From: Rosa chinensis
Taxonomy: Eukaryota > Streptophyta > Magnoliopsida > Rosales > Rosaceae
Direction of reading: 5' to 3'
Assembly (NCBI RefSeq): GCF_002994745.2
Contig: NC_037088.1
Location: 68,156,397 to 68,220,396 of the forward strand
DNA length: 64,000 nucleotides
In this document: positions 20,434 through 33,900 of the stretch, in pieces
Numbering within the stretch: position 1 is the first letter of the stretch
How the letters are laid out: the number at the start of each line of letters is the position of its first letter
Translations under genes and position numbers: made by a program
The notes under the pieces: model-generated
Database searches by the model: none
Told to the model about the DNA's origin: nothing
What the model saw: only the letters and a program-made list of their open reading frames with translations

Positions 20434-22387
20434 TTTACTATATACTAAAGATGGGGAGAGATTCCTCCTGAGATAAGAAAGATGGGCAGCTTGGAAGGTT
20501 AACTCTATTTCTTTCAGCAAGTTTTTTTTTTTGATGAATTTGATTAGTTTGTTGTTGATTGTGTTAAATGACTTTGAGTATTTTTGTGTAGTTTATAAGC
20601 TTGTGTTGTGAAAAGATTTGAACTTTGTTTGTAGGAAGAAAAAGAAAGACTATTGGTGAGTACTTTTCTGAGTCATTTTGATCATTGTTGGTTTCTGACA
20701 AATCTTTTCTTGCTAAGAACTCTGATTTAACTGTAGGTGGGTACGTATATTTGATGCCATAAACAGTACAGAGAAAAATTTGGTTTAGGTACGGTGTTTA
20801 TGATGGTTTTTGGGTGGTATGTTCTGTTTTGAATGCAAACTTTGAAATCGGCGTAGTTTCTGTACCATTAGATTGCCACCTTGCTGACTTGATTATGTGC
20901 CAAAGTGGAGAGGACAAGAAAGCTAAATTGAAAATAAAGGTTGCAGAAGAAATGCAGACAGAGAGAAAAGGGAAAATCATTGCTGCTATTCTTCTTTTAG
21001 AGGCTTTAGGCTTTATCCTAGCTTATGTATCTTTGGGAAGTTCCTTGGTTTCTGTTTTGTATCTTTGTACTTATTGTTTTAGTAGTGTACTGTTTTGAAT
21101 AAAATTTTCATATACATCAGAAAGAGAGAGGAAAAGTTTTCTGATGGTCATTGGTTTCTCCTCATTGTTTTGAATCATGTCTTCCTTAATTATGATTGGT
21201 TTAGATTCTAGGTGAAATCATTGAGGTAAATCAAATAGTATGTAGGTAAGTAGAAAAGTAAAAACGGATTGATTCTAATGAAAAATGTATCAGTCTTTGT
21301 AAATGAAAATGTAGGTTTTCCAATTGGACAGATAATAAATAATTTACTATATACTAAAGCTCCTGCACTGTTCAATCTACTGTTCATCTTAAGGGTATAA
21401 AAAGAAGAATTTACCCTCTCTTCTTTTCTTAACTACGTCCCTGCCATTCAGTCATTTTTGGGAAAATAAGCCGTTGTGAAGCTGCAGGTATGGTTGATTT
21501 TTACATTCGCCATTATCTATTTCTTTTGTGTATGGATTGAATTGCTAGGATTTATAGTTGGTCTGTTACTAGGTTTAATTGGATTTCAGTGACCTCTAGG
21601 GTGAGATCAAGTAAAGGATGTTCTAAATTGCTCTGTAGTGAACTTTTAGGGATTTAGGATTGGTCTGGAAAAAGAAGTAAAATTTGTGTACCAAAGAAGA
21701 GGGGCAAGGGTTTATAGGGGTTTAGTACACTTAGCACAAGACTTCACAAATTTCTGTTTTGCCCCATTATTTTATGTCTTACCCTTAAACATTCCTTTCT
21801 TAGGAATGCTTGACAACTTTGGTGTCTGTTATGAGGATCTCATTCACTGTTGGTCTGTTGCCCCCCTAATTATGCAATTTGTGATACAGAAAGGACATTG
21901 TGCTTACAGGTTTGGTAAGAACCGCTACTTATTCAAGTTAGTAAGAACTGCTAAGAATTATGAAGCTTGATTTCCATTAGTCTTTTGTTTATTATGGAAA
22001 CTGAAAAATACTTGCTCTCATTATGGGTTACATGACTTTCATAGATTCCTCTATTATTACAGTTGATTTGTCCGCAAAGTTTTTATGTACAAAGATCTTG
22101 ACAAATGCATGCATTCAGTTTATTGCCATGCTTCAACTGGAAGAATGAACTCATCAACAAATCCCGCAGCAATGCGCGGGTGTCATTTCTAGTGATAATA
22201 CTATTGCTTCATAATTAACAACGAACAAAAGTTCCAATCTTACTGTGGGGAAGAAACTGGGGTAAACTGCAATAATGTGAACTCAAACAATTTTAGAGAA
22301 AGAAACTATGTCTCTTATTTTATCGATAGTCATTCACATATGCTATTATTAATAAACCCCGCTGCAAAGTGCGGGCACTATAGCCAG
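20434..22387 (+). mobile_element. Helitron-like element, non-autonomous (outer)
   Basis: It starts TTTACTATATACTAAAG after an A. It ends with a hairpin CCCGC/GCGGG (22358-22375) followed after 12 bases by CCAG and a T. The end resembles the Helitron 3' structure, with CCAG in place of the canonical CTRR. No Rep/helicase ORF is present. A second pair of ends lies inside it (21343 and 22192), giving a nested arrangement. Family assignment is tentative because the 5' end lacks the usual TC. Confidence 0.45.
21343..22192 (+). mobile_element. Helitron-like element, non-autonomous (inner)
   Basis: The same start TTTACTATATACTAAAG (after an A) and an end with hairpin cccgc-agcaat-gc-gcggg, then TGTCATTTCTAG followed by T. 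This is a good Helitron 3' terminus. About 850 bp; no transposase. Confidence 0.55.
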
Positions 22388-23690
22388 TAAACTTCTAATT
22401 CGTTAACTGTTCACCCTAAATCCTAAACTTGAGAAGAGCCGGTACCGTAAAATGACGATTTTGCCCTTATTTTTCTGCCCTAGGTATAAAATCTTTCATC
22501 TTTCGCTTTTGGGAATGTTTTTTTGGCTCCACAGAGACAGACAGAGAGAGCGAAGACAGCAGAAGAAGGGAAAGAAGAAGAAATTCGGGAGAAGACAGAA
22601 AAGGGGAAGGTAAGCTTGAATTTTAGGTGCGATTGATTGGGTTTTGAATTTCGGTGCATGCAATTCTGGGTGGTGCATATAAATGTGGGTTTATCTATCT
22701 GGATTTTTTTTGGCTTTTGAATTTGGTTTTGTGGGTGATTGTATGTGCTGCTGTGTTCAATTTCTGTCTAGATTTTCAAGTTATGTAGATCTCTTGGTTT
22801 CTTGATTAAATTCTTCCATGATGCTCGCAGGTGTTCTTCAAAGGTTGATGAGGCCATGAGCAATAAGTGACGTGTCTTCTTCGTTGTACTAGGCCCAAAA
22901 CACCGAGGCAATTTCCTCTGTTTTTAGTTGATTCGTTTTTCACTTTTAGATTAATCGTTTAAAGCTTCAATTTTTGTTTTGATTTGTTTGTAGTATTCTT
23001 TGCCTCCTCAAGTGGGAAGGAGTTGGGGAAGTGGAAATCCCCATGAGGCTGTAGACTTCTGGGGTTTGAACAAGACCGAGGTGAGCAAAACTTCCCAAAG
23101 TTTGTTTTCTTTTTATCTCTCAGATTTTCATTTGGTTGTGGAAACAGTTTGTTGGGTTTTGATTCAATTGGTCTGTTTTGGGTTTGATTGCTGTGTGTGA
23201 GTGGATTGATTGTCAGAATACTTCAGGATCTGAATTGGGTGTTTTGGTAAGAGAAAGTTTGAAAATTGGGTTTATAGAAAGGGAAAGATTACATTTTTAT
23301 GCCATATAATTGAGAGCTTAGAGCTTCATTGAGGGTCTGAATTTGTTTTGTTTTGCTATTTCTTTTGTCTTACTTTTCGTTTTGTGGAATTTCTGAAGTG
23401 CAAGGTTTAGCAGATCAGATTAATTTATAGGTGTTCTTCAGATTAAGTTAGCCTGGTACAAGGGCTAGGTCTACCCTGAGAATAAGTTAATGTGTTGGAA
23501 CCATTATAGATTCCAAGTTTCCAAAACAAAAAAGTCTACCTCAAAGAATAATAGTAGTAATAATAAAAGTAACGCTGGTCATTTCCCTTCCACAGTAGAT
23601 ATGATCTAGCTGATGCATTATTGCTTAGCTATGAACCTAAAATCTAGACAACATAAAGCGCAGTTCACGTGAACAAAAGGGAAGTTGTTT
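22388..23690 (+). other. Gene-like 5' remnant, unrecognised
   Basis: A TATA-like ctaggtataaaatc (about 22482) is followed by a purine-rich leader and a possible donor (aagGTAAGC, 22610). A short coding-looking stretch PPQVGRSWGSGNPHEAVDFWG (23003-23065) follows. It looks like the promoter and first exons of some gene, but I cannot name it and no downstream exons follow. It may be transposed material. Confidence 0.3.
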
Positions 23691-23691
23691 A

Positions 23692-23899
23692 CCTCTAAAT
23701 TTGGGGCTCGAGAGATTTGAGATACTCCAACAATTCATTTTATTCATCTGCAGATTTCCTACCAACTTCATTATTCGATTCCTCAATCTCTGCTTCAAGT
23801 AACTCTATGTACTTTATAGCATCTATTTTCTCAAGGCCAGAAACATTGTTCCACCTAATAATTTCACCCGACGCATTCTTCTTCTGTGTACCAGGTGCC
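23692..23899 (-). pseudogene. Broken exon of a DUF760 plastid-type protein
   Basis: The minus strand reads GEIIRWNNVSGLEKIDAIKY, then ELLEAEIEE and, after an in-frame TAA, NELLEYLKSLEPQ. This is the conserved stretch of the DUF760 family (chloroplast proteins of unknown function, as in At1g32160). An acceptor (gattag) and a donor (GGTAAAC) still bound the exon. No neighbouring exons were found, so it is a single-exon fragment. Confidence 0.6.
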
Positions 23900-24044
23900 T
23901 AATCTGGTGCATCCTATAAAAGTCACAGGGTCAAATTAGCACCATTTAAAGATTCTACATAGAAACATCTCAAGAAGTAAAACGGAAATGTCAAATAAAC
24001 CAGATGAATGATTACAAACTATGTGTATACACTGGAAATGTTTT

Positions 24045-24875
24045 GGCTGAGGTGAAGCAGGGAAGCCGCCACGGCGGCTGTGGGCCCCGGACCAAGTGTC
24101 TACCTACCTGCTTCAGAATATTTGGTTCGTCCGGGTTTGAAAGACGGATCTAGATTCCCCAACCCTAAATAAATATTTCCAAATTTTCAGACAAAAAAAA
24201 GTATATATATATATTATGGTATACGAGCTCTTCTGATGAGGACTACTAAAGTGATGACTAGTTTAGAATTTTTCTGTTAGACCTACTTTTTAATCATATT
24301 TTTGCAAATCAGTTTAGATATTTATGCGTAGATCATTTATGCAATTTTTCAACTAAATTAAAACTCGTTAAGACATCTATGACCTCATATTTGATAGATT
24401 TGGTTCATCTATTGATTTGATCTAGTAGCAATTTATAAAGAAAAAAATTAAAAATAATCTACTCATTCATACATAAATATCTAACGGTTGATTTGCCGTA
24501 ATGTAATAAAAAGTTGGTCTCTCAAATAGTTTATTAGAATGTCCTCAACTATTCTTCATTTTAAAGTTTATTAAATTGTAATTTTCTGCATTTTGAAAAA
24601 AAAATTGTTTTTTATTAAAAAAAAAAAAAGTTTTTCAATAAAAGAATTGTAATGAAGTAATTTTTTTTCACACTTCTAATTTCTAAAGGGTATTCTCATT
24701 TTTATTACAGGTTGGAGTAATCTAAAATGATGAAGTTTCAAGTGGGATGATGGCTACAAATAATCTCTAGATCCGTCTTTCAAACCCGGACGAATCAAAT
24801 ATTCTGAAGCGGGTAGTTAGACACTTGGTCCGGGGCCCACAGCCGCCGTGGCGGCTTCCCTGCTTCACCTCAGCC
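24045..24875. repeat. 110-bp inverted repeat around 611 bp, at the NAGS promoter
   Basis: Arms 24045-24154 and 24766-24875 are inverted copies with three mismatches. The right arm ends 58 bp before the NAGS start codon, so it is the gene's own leader region; the left arm is a reversed copy. The spacer is AT-rich with poly-A/T runs and no ORF. I see no target duplication, so a foldback duplication is preferred to a MITE. Confidence 0.85.
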
Positions 24876-24933
24876 GCTCCTCTCTTCTCTTACCAATCCA
24901 ATTAGTGCTTTTCTCTCTCTTCCAATTCCCGCC

Positions 24934-27900
24934 ATGGCCGCCACCTTCCTCTCCACCCACCACCACGTCACTTCCACTGCCGTCCACTCGCCCTCACCCC
25001 GCCGCTTTTCCCTCACCGCAACCGCTATGCCCTCCTGGTTGGTGATGGTAAATAGTCGGCCGGCGAAGGGCAGAATTGGAATGTCGCACAAGGCCAATGC
25101 TGCTGCGTCTGGGCCGGTGATGGATGACAGCGAGAGCGACGGTGAGAACTATAACTCGATGGAGGATGAGCTGTTCGTGCGGTGGTTCAGGGAGGCTTGG
25201 CCGTACCTCTGGGCCCACCGCGGCGCCACTTTCGTCGTGATCATCTCCGGCGAAATTGTGAACAGCCCTCATCACTTGGACCCTATTCTAAAGGCCAGTC
25301 CTTTATTTCTCTGAAGCTCAGAAAATGGAGAAAGAAGTTTTTTTTTTCTCTCTCTGTGTTGGAGTTTGTGGTTACATTATTTGTTTTTGCATTATTATTT
25401 ATAGTCACTTTATGTTAATTCAGGATATTGCTTTTCTTCATCACCTGGGGATCAAGTTTGTTCTTGTTCCAGGGATCCAGGTCGAAATCGATACCCTTTT
25501 GGCTCAGAGAAGTGAGTATTGTGTTGTATGTTTCATTGGTTTTTTATGTAGAAGAATAATCAAGTTTATGGAAGACGGAATATTTAGTGTAGTTGGGGTG
25601 GTGATTTTTATGTATTCGAATTTTCTGGTTGGAATATTGATCCTTAGAGAGTTACTTGTTGCAGGCAAGAGTCCAAAGTTTGCTGGTCAGTATAGAGTGA
25701 CCGACTCGGATTCTCTAACAGCTGCAAAGGAAGCTGCTGGGAAGATTTCTATGGATATAGAGGCAAAGCTTTCGCCCGGACCCTCCATATGCAATATTCG
25801 TCGGCATGGTGATAGTAGTCGTTGGCATGAAGTTGGCGTCAGTGTAGCTAGTGGTAACTTTCTTGCAGCCAAGGTAAGAATGTTGTACTTTCAACTCTAG
25901 CATTCAATGTTGAGTTATTTGCTTAATCTGTGAAGTTTTTGGTACTGTTACCTAGTTTTAAAAGAGTTCATGTGATATTTGCAGAGGAGAGGAGTCGTTG
26001 CTGGTGTTGATTATGGGGCAACAGGTGAAGTTAAGAAAGTGGATGTGGTTCGCATGCAGGAGAGGCTTGATGCGGGTTGTATTGTGCTATTGAGCAACCT
26101 TGGTTATTCGAGCTCTGGAGAAGTTTTAAATTGCAAGTATGCTATATTGACATAGCTTCTGATAGTTTTGTTTCTATTAAAGAATAAGTCACATGATGCT
26201 TAATGTTTATTTGGTTCATTATTTCTTCCTTCCGAGTTATGGTAGTGGTGCCCGGTCGATGATGTTTTATGCTTTTATAAATTTCAGCACGTATGAAGTT
26301 GCAACGGCTTGTTCCTTGGCTATTGGAGCAGATAAGCTTATCTGCATAATGGATGGTCCAATTCTTGATGAGAGTGGACGTCTGATTCGTTTCTTGACTC
26401 TTGAAGAAGCAGACAAGTTGATTCGTCAGCGGGCTAAGCAAAGTGAAATAGCTGCCAGCTATGTGAAAGCTGTTGATGAAGAAAATCTCCATTATCTTGG
26501 ACATGATAATGGGAATTTTCTTAAGGAAAAGCATATTCCAAGGTTTAACAATGGTGTTGGTTTTGAGAATGGCAATGGATTGTGGTCTGGTGAACAAGGT
26601 TTTGCAATAGGGGGTCACGAGCGCCAAAGTCGATTAAGCGGTTACCTTTCAGAATTGGCTGCTGCAGCCTTTGTTTGCAGGGTAAGACTGTAATACTCCC
26701 TGTTTCTTGTTTATGCATTTTATTGGATATTCAACTTATTTACCTAAAAATGTTTTTGGAGTTATAAAAAATAGCGTCTCTTGTCGGTGCACTATACTTG
26801 CAAGGCACTATAGAGCTTGCTTTTGGTACAGATTCAATTTTTCCTTCCCATTAAAATTATTGTAAGAAAGATGCTGTTCTTAACCATGCTGTACTATTGA
26901 TAATGATGAAGTTAACAAAACCAATTTCCGTTGTGTGCACGCAAATGTAAATTTACAAGATTGGAACTGCTGGGATCTGATTTTCTATTGTGTAACTGCG
27001 CGCACACCCACAAATGACAGGCTTTAGAAGTTTAGAATTTTATTTCACAATAAACTGAAAGTCTGAGATTGTCCATTGACTATATTGGTTGAGTCCCATT
27101 CTCTAAGTCTTTCAAACATGGATGGAGTTGCAGAAACATGTTGAGCTTATATGTATGCTTTTGCATAATAACTTCAATAAATGTGAACACTTTCATTTCA
27201 CTATCACGGTGGATTTTGGAACTGTGCCCATTTTGTAAAAAGGCTAAATACTTGACTCTCACACCAGTTCTCAGCATGAATAGTCGAATATCAGAATGCT
27301 TTTGTCTCTGGCATGGTATTCTGATTAAACTATGAGGTCTATGGGAATCGCATTGCATAATTTGTGCCTGCATATAGCTTCAAGTTTCACTTTAAGAACC
27401 CAGCCAATGGTAGTTTTTGATTTATGCCAGGGAGGTGTTCAAAGAGTTCATCTGTTAGATGGCACTAAAGGGGGAGTATTGTTGTTGGAATTATTTAAAA
27501 GAGACGGAATGGGGACTATGGTGGCAAGGTATGCTATATTTCAAGCAAATGTCTCCTAACTTTTTTTTTTTTCATATGTGGAATCCTTGGTATATGTTTG
27601 TCTCTCTATAGCTTTTTCCTTAGCAGGCTGGTCAGATGTTATAAGAAATCAAAGCAGCATTGTTCAAACCATTTATAACACTTCATTGTAGCCTGTACCG
27701 GTTTTGATATACTGGGATTGGTCCTGCTAGAATTAAGTGCTAATTGTTTCTCAATATTTGCCAAATAATTCCCATTATCATGCATTAATCATGTTATAGG
27801 ATTTACTACTAGTTAGATTGGGTAGCTTATTGGCTTTAATAGTAGTCTAGCTTCAAGAGTAGCTTTACCTTTCAACAATTTTATGAAAGGAGTGAGCATT

Positions 27901-29749
27901 TAGTCCAACACCCACATCCAAGTCCAAAAGTTCAAATTCCTCCCCCATCTAACCTCTTTTACTGAAGAAAAGAAAAGAATGCTAATATGGCACCTATTGT
28001 ATAACCATGGCTTTCTCCAACTATCCACTGATGTGTGTTAATTGTCCATTCTTAGTGACGTTTATGAAGGAACCCGGATGGCTAGGGTGTCGGACCTCTC
28101 TGGAATAAGACAAATCATACAACCTTTAGAAGCAGCTGGCACATTGGTTACGAGAACTGACGAAGAGGTTTCTGCTCCTTGTCTGTTTGAATTTTCATTT
28201 GTAGTATATTTTATCTTCACTGTACTTTATAATTAAAAACGGAGTCCCTTTCTTTTTTTTGCTTGAACTGAATTCAGTTTTCTCATAGTCTTGTTGGTTT
28301 GTTTTAATAGCTACTTGAAGCATTGGATTCTTATGTTGTTGTCGAAAGAGAAGGTCAAATTATTGCATGTGCTGCTCTTTTTCCTTTCCAAGAGGAGAAA
28401 TGTGCAGAGGTGGCTGCTATTGCAGTTTCTCCGGATTGCCGTGGACAAGGACAAGGAGATAAATTGCTTGGTAAGATATACGTTTGCAAATGTTGCTTTG
28501 CTTTTTTTTTTTTCTGTAATTATAATGTTCATTACTGAGAGCATATTGCAAGCAGGTGATTATAATAACATTAGCTGCAGAATTTGTGAATAAGAGGAAG
28601 TAAAGTTCAAAGGGACCAAGTATTTCAAGTACACGTAATTTCACTCATCCAAAATTTGATTTGCTTCAACACATATCCTGTTGAATTCAACACGTAAAGA
28701 ATTCATCTAGATACCAAAAGAACTATTGAAAACTTAAGTCTCAAGTCTTGTAAGATCAAAAGAAATCATTCTTAATAACACTTGATGTAAACATTGGGTT
28801 GAGTTCTACTACTAGCCTGTTGCTTCTCTCTAAACCCCAAAAGGTGGCGGACTTGAGCAATGTGTTTAGTCTTGGGCTTCCAGGGTAGATAATTACCTTT
28901 TAACTAAACCTATTTGGTATTGCATGGGGTTTGAATCTGCTCAAGCGTGACTTAATCAGCATCACAAGTGATTTTATGGGCAGTGGTAACTACGATAAGT
29001 AGAAGCTATGATTTTGTACTCTGAGATAAGACCAAATGGACGAGTCAGGGTTGAGATAGATGAGCTCCAATCATCCTTGTATTTTGTCACAATTTTTTGA
29101 ATTTTAAATTGCAGATTACATGGAGAAGAAGGCATCTTCTCTTGGATTGGAAAAGCTTTTCTTGCTAACAACACGAACTGCAGATTGGTTAGTTTTTGCT
29201 ACTTGAAATACAAATGCTGAAGATGGCTTACTACTACTAGTTAATGGAGGAATATTTCTGTTTTTGTCTTTCTGTTGGACTTCTCCACTATAGTGTAGTT
29301 CAGGTTTTTGGTTGGGGTACGGATCCAAAATTGTTGACATGACATGGATGGTTAAAAGTCACTGACATGATTGCTGATATTATATGGATTCTTAAACTTA
29401 CTGATGGTTGTAGCCAGAATGTCATTAGCATGCGGGAAGGGTTACATAATTATCTCTCTTCCCCCTTTACTGTCAGATTGTCGGGCAATAAACATAGCAA
29501 TATCCTTATTGTAATTCATTGAATGATTTGTTCCCACCTTTTCTTTAAGAAGTTTAATGCTAACCCTTGAAGAATCATGTGTGCTGTTTGCTGTACAGGT
29601 TTAAGAGACGTGGATTTTCTGAATGTTCAATTGAATCAATACCAGAGAAGCGGAGGGAAAAGATTAATCTGTCCCGTAGATCCAAGTATTATATGAAGCA
29701 GCTGTTACCTGATACTAGCGGAATTACTGTTGATAGGGTGTTCTCTTGA
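24934..29749 (+). CDS. NAGS: N-acetylglutamate synthase, chloroplast
   Basis: Ten exons: 24934-25293, 25424-25511, 25665-25873, 25985-26136, 26288-26681, 27431-27528, 28056-28167, 28311-28470, 29115-29187 and 29599-29749, giving 598 residues (the Arabidopsis enzymes are about 610). It transfers acetyl from acetyl-CoA to glutamate, the first step of ornithine and arginine synthesis. A Ser/His/Pro-rich N-terminus of about 75 residues looks like a plastid transit peptide. An amino-acid-kinase-like domain follows ([41 protein letters not shown]). A C-terminal GNAT domain carries the acetyl-CoA loop [11 protein letters not shown]. Intron 1 begins GC (AAG|GCCAGT). Arginine feedback is known for the family and is not readable here. 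The start is the first ATG in frame; an inverted repeat lies immediately upstream. Confidence 0.95.
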
Positions 29750-30931
29750 GGCTCTCATATCCCTGCAACGTGTTTCTGGGTAATGAGTTTTTGAGTCCCA
29801 ATCCACCAGCTTCCTTTAGGTTCACTTTCATAGAAACTACGAGTCCACGAGTATAGTCAATCAAGTTTCTGATGATATGTAACTTGAGGAGGTTCCTTGA
29901 GTAGAAGTATAGAATAATGTAAATTATTCTGAAGAAGTTATAAAAAGAGAGTTAGATGTGATGCATTCCAAAACTGTTATTCTATCTTCGCTGAACTTGG
30001 CTGCCTTGCTTCATATAATACTATGAAGTAAGCTATGTAAGCTATGTAATATGCATGTTCCCTGAAAGCACATCTTTGCTTGATCAAGGCAAAACGGGGG
30101 ATCATGGAGCCGGGAGCTGGGTTCGTCTTCTCCAAAATCCAAACAACCCATATGCTCGGGTAGTACGTACATGACATCGAAAACGCATGCAGTTTCAGTT
30201 AAGCAACTCACGCACCATAATCTTCATATATTAGAATCAGTTAATAATGGGTAAGAGTGAACACTGACTAGGTGCCTCGTTCATAATGGTCTTGCGACTC
30301 CATGTCTCCACCCCCACCACCGTGAACTCAGTCATAACTTGAGATTAATTCACCGTGAAACAGTAAAAATGAAAGCTTTGAGTAAGTGTTAGTGGCCGCG
30401 CCCCTATTTACCCGCCACCTGCCAGTCCCGGCTTTGATATAGAATTCTACAGACCACCGTACCCCTGCCATGCTACGGTGTCATTTCGACCATCGGACCT
30501 CCAACTCAAGACTCTAGTCTTGGCGCGGGGTACTTTCGTACCAGAATATCAGTTATTCTTTTTCCTCTTTTTTTTTTTTTTTTTTTTGTGTGTGTATTAA
30601 TCACACTGTGAGAATATGAACTAAGAATCGAGCTTTTTTCTTTTAAAGGCACAAACTCTATTTTTATTAGAGGATAAATCTCTAATAAGATAAAAAAATA
30701 AAATAAAAATTTACTTTATAGTAGTTGGGCATGTGGTTTGGGACTTTGGGGAGTGGGGGGGGGGGGGGGGTATCTTCTAGGAGTCTAGGAGGACTTGTTG
30801 AATTCACTTTTGTTATTTATTGTTTGCGGTAAAATAAAACAGAAGGAGCCAAATTTTGCGAATTTTGTGGATTCCAGACTTTGAAGAAGAAGAAGAAGCA
30901 GTAGTTGAATTCTCTCAATTTGTTTGATTTG
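29750..30931. other. Spacer between NAGS and DP
   Basis: NAGS 3' region, then the DP upstream region. It contains a T-run (about 30570-30587), a G-run (about 30758-30770) and an E2F-like site (30518-30525). No gene is seen. Confidence 0.6.
30518..30525 (+). promoter_or_regulatory. E2F-like site upstream of the DP gene
   Basis: CTTGGCGC is one base from the consensus TTTGGCGC and lies about 410 bp upstream of the DP start codon. It could allow feedback, but a single imperfect site is weak evidence. Confidence 0.3.
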
Positions 30932-33900
30932 ATGGGGACGAGGTCTCAGCAACCAAACCGAGCTGACGACGACGACGACATGCCCGGCGCTCAGTCCGTC
31001 TCGATGAGCGGCAGCATGGGCTCGCCGTCCAGCCGCAGCGAGCAGACCCCCGCCGGCGACAATTCTTCTCTCCGATTGAATCATCCCGACGTTAACGGCG
31101 ACGATGCTGGCTCCGTTGGGTCAGTCAGTTTTTCCTCTCTCTCTCTTTGCCTAATCTTCTTTTTTGACTCTGCGCTTAGGGCACTGAAACGATTTCCCGC
31201 CTACAGCCTCGGATTATATTATTTATATCAAGATGTGATTTTTCTGGGTTCTTGTTCAAATTGTGTGTATATTTCATTTGAATCATCTGTCTATATATGC
31301 TACATTCATCTGCATATAATGAGAGCCATTTGAATCGAGAGTTGGCTTTGGCATTACTATTTCATTCTCAATCGTAATCGGCCTACTCACCTTTAGATTC
31401 AGTTAACACTACTCTATGCTACTGAATTACGGTTTACATGAAACTTTCTTTTTATCATAATTGTGCACAGCTTTGTTTTAAGCATTCCAAGAATTGGTCT
31501 TGGCAATTCTTTACTTGTCTTATTGGTTTAAACTTGTGACCGCAGCAAAAAGAAGAAGAGAGGTCAACGGGCTGCTGGAGGCGATAAGAATGGAAGAGGA
31601 CTGCGCCAATTTAGCATGAAAGGTGTTTCATTCATCTCTCTGTGTCTTATTTCCCTTTACATTTCAAAATAGTGGTCTACCTCAGTAACCATTGATTGTG
31701 CTGAAATGAACACTGCATATTCCTTCTACATAATAGATTTTGAGACGCTTGCTTTTACTTTTCCCACATCCAACATGCTTATCTTTTGGGTTGCCTAGAC
31801 TTCCCTCATTCTGATATGAGTTTGATTCTTTGTTGCTGGTCTTCAGTGTGCGAGAAAGTGGAGAGCAAGGGAAGAACCACTTATAACGAGGTTAGGTGGT
31901 TTCTCAAGTCATTTTCCAAATGCTTTATATCATGACTACTTACTGCTTTATAAAATAAACCATTCACTATATCAGGGGCCATTTCTTTTGCGCTCAAAAG
32001 TTGTTTGTATATGGATGTCTACAGACTAAAGCTGGATTTCCTTGGTGTTTGATATCTAGTTCATCTTGATAATTGATTGAGTTCATCTGTATCTTGATTT
32101 AAAGCGTACTGAACTGATCTATCATGCATTAACTGTTAGTACGTCACGAATTTGGGTTCTAGTTATCTGAGTGCTAATATTATATGCTACACTAAGTATC
32201 AAAGAGAAGTGATTCACAGGCTTCTGCTTCTACTAGTTTCCTCCTCTGATTATTAGTAGCGGTCCTTGGTTAGTAGCTATAAAATGAAAACATCCTTTTA
32301 ACTGTATATTAAAGTTCTTGGGCTCAAAGGCATGACTTGTTGCTAAGGAGGGTATTAATTTTGAGCTTACTAAATGTTGAGGGGGATGTTGCTGGAGGTT
32401 AAATGTCAATAACATTTAAGGGGAAGACTAATTATATGATGGCTTTACGGACAAGGTAATTCATCAAATTCTGTTTAGGGAATAATAGTAAGAACTAAGA
32501 AGTAGGTGGAGCATAAGGACCATTTTATCTGCACCTATTGCCCATGGGCATAATACTGAGACAGTGTTCCAATGTTGCTGGAAATGTAATAGATCATAAA
32601 GCTACATCTTGTCTTGATCCACTTGTAAACAACTGTTCTTTTGGACCTTGTTTGTTATAGCCATTCAATTTTTATACCATACAAATTTTCATTTATATCT
32701 CATCTTAAGTCTAAGAGTTAAGAGTATTCCAGGTTGCAGATGAACTTGTAGCAGAGTTTTCTGACCCTATCAATGGTGTTACATCTCCTGATCAGGTTTG
32801 ATAACCATACTGATAGCTTTTCCATCTGTATAATTTATATCTGCAATCATATTGGAAAAAGTTGAATGGAATGTAATTCTTGTATATATTTTTATTTATC
32901 AGCAACAATATGATGAGAAGAACATCAGGCGGAGGGTATATGATGCCCTGAATGTTCTAATGGCAATGGATATTATATCCAAGGATAAAAAGGAAATACA
33001 ATGGAAGGGTCTGCCTCGAACCAGCCTGAATGATATTGAAGAACTGAAGGTTTGATTCCTGGTCTCTATTTCCTGTCCTGTGTATCAGGTGGAATTTATC
33101 TGTAATCCTTGATCAGAATTGAGCTTATACAACTAATTAACTGTACTTCATGCAGACTGAGCGCCTAGGACTAAGGGGTAGGATTGAAAAGAAAGCTGTC
33201 TATCTGCAAGAACTAGAGGAACAAGTATGAATAGCTATTTTCTATCCTTTCATGCTTTGAAACTTTTGCCCAGTACCTTTACATGTTGCTTGGTTCAGGT
33301 CTATAATCGTTAAAATAGGTTTAAACCTGCTATACATGGTAGTCAGCATGATGTCTGCACACACTGACTTATCTCTTGGATCAGTATGTAGGTCTTCAAA
33401 ACCTGATACAACGAAATGAGCAATTATACTGCTCTGGAGATGCTCCCAGTGGGGGTGTGTCTTTACCTTTCATTCTTGTGCAGGTATGTCTATTTTCTTG
33501 TATCACTCTTTACATTCTGAGAATAGATCAGAAAGAAAGTATATTGAAGTTCATGACAAAATAAGGGTACAAACTTGTTGTTCCTACACATAGAACAATA
33601 ACCCCATGTGAACTGCCAATCTTTTTTTATATATACAAAAAAACCTTATGTGAAGTGCCTTATGGTCTCTGTTGTCTCGTAGATAGTCTAGTTGCTTCTT
33701 TCATGTCTCTTATTGTTTCTTTTCAATTTCCTATTAACCCTGACTTGTGGATGCTAGACTCGCCCCCATGCAACTGTTGAGGTGGAAATATCAGAGGATA
33801 TGCAACTGGTGCATTTTGACTTCAATAGGTAACTGCTTGTCTATATATGTTATAATCGGGAACCTAATGACATATTCAGGTGGTATCATTTGAAGGGCAT

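Noticed and set aside
20814..21098. 94-residue open frame
   Set aside because: Lies within a Helitron-like element and shows no known domain or splice context.
24045..24875. Terminal inverted repeats of a MITE
   Set aside because: No target duplication at the outer ends, and the right arm is host leader sequence; a foldback duplication is more likely, though not proven.
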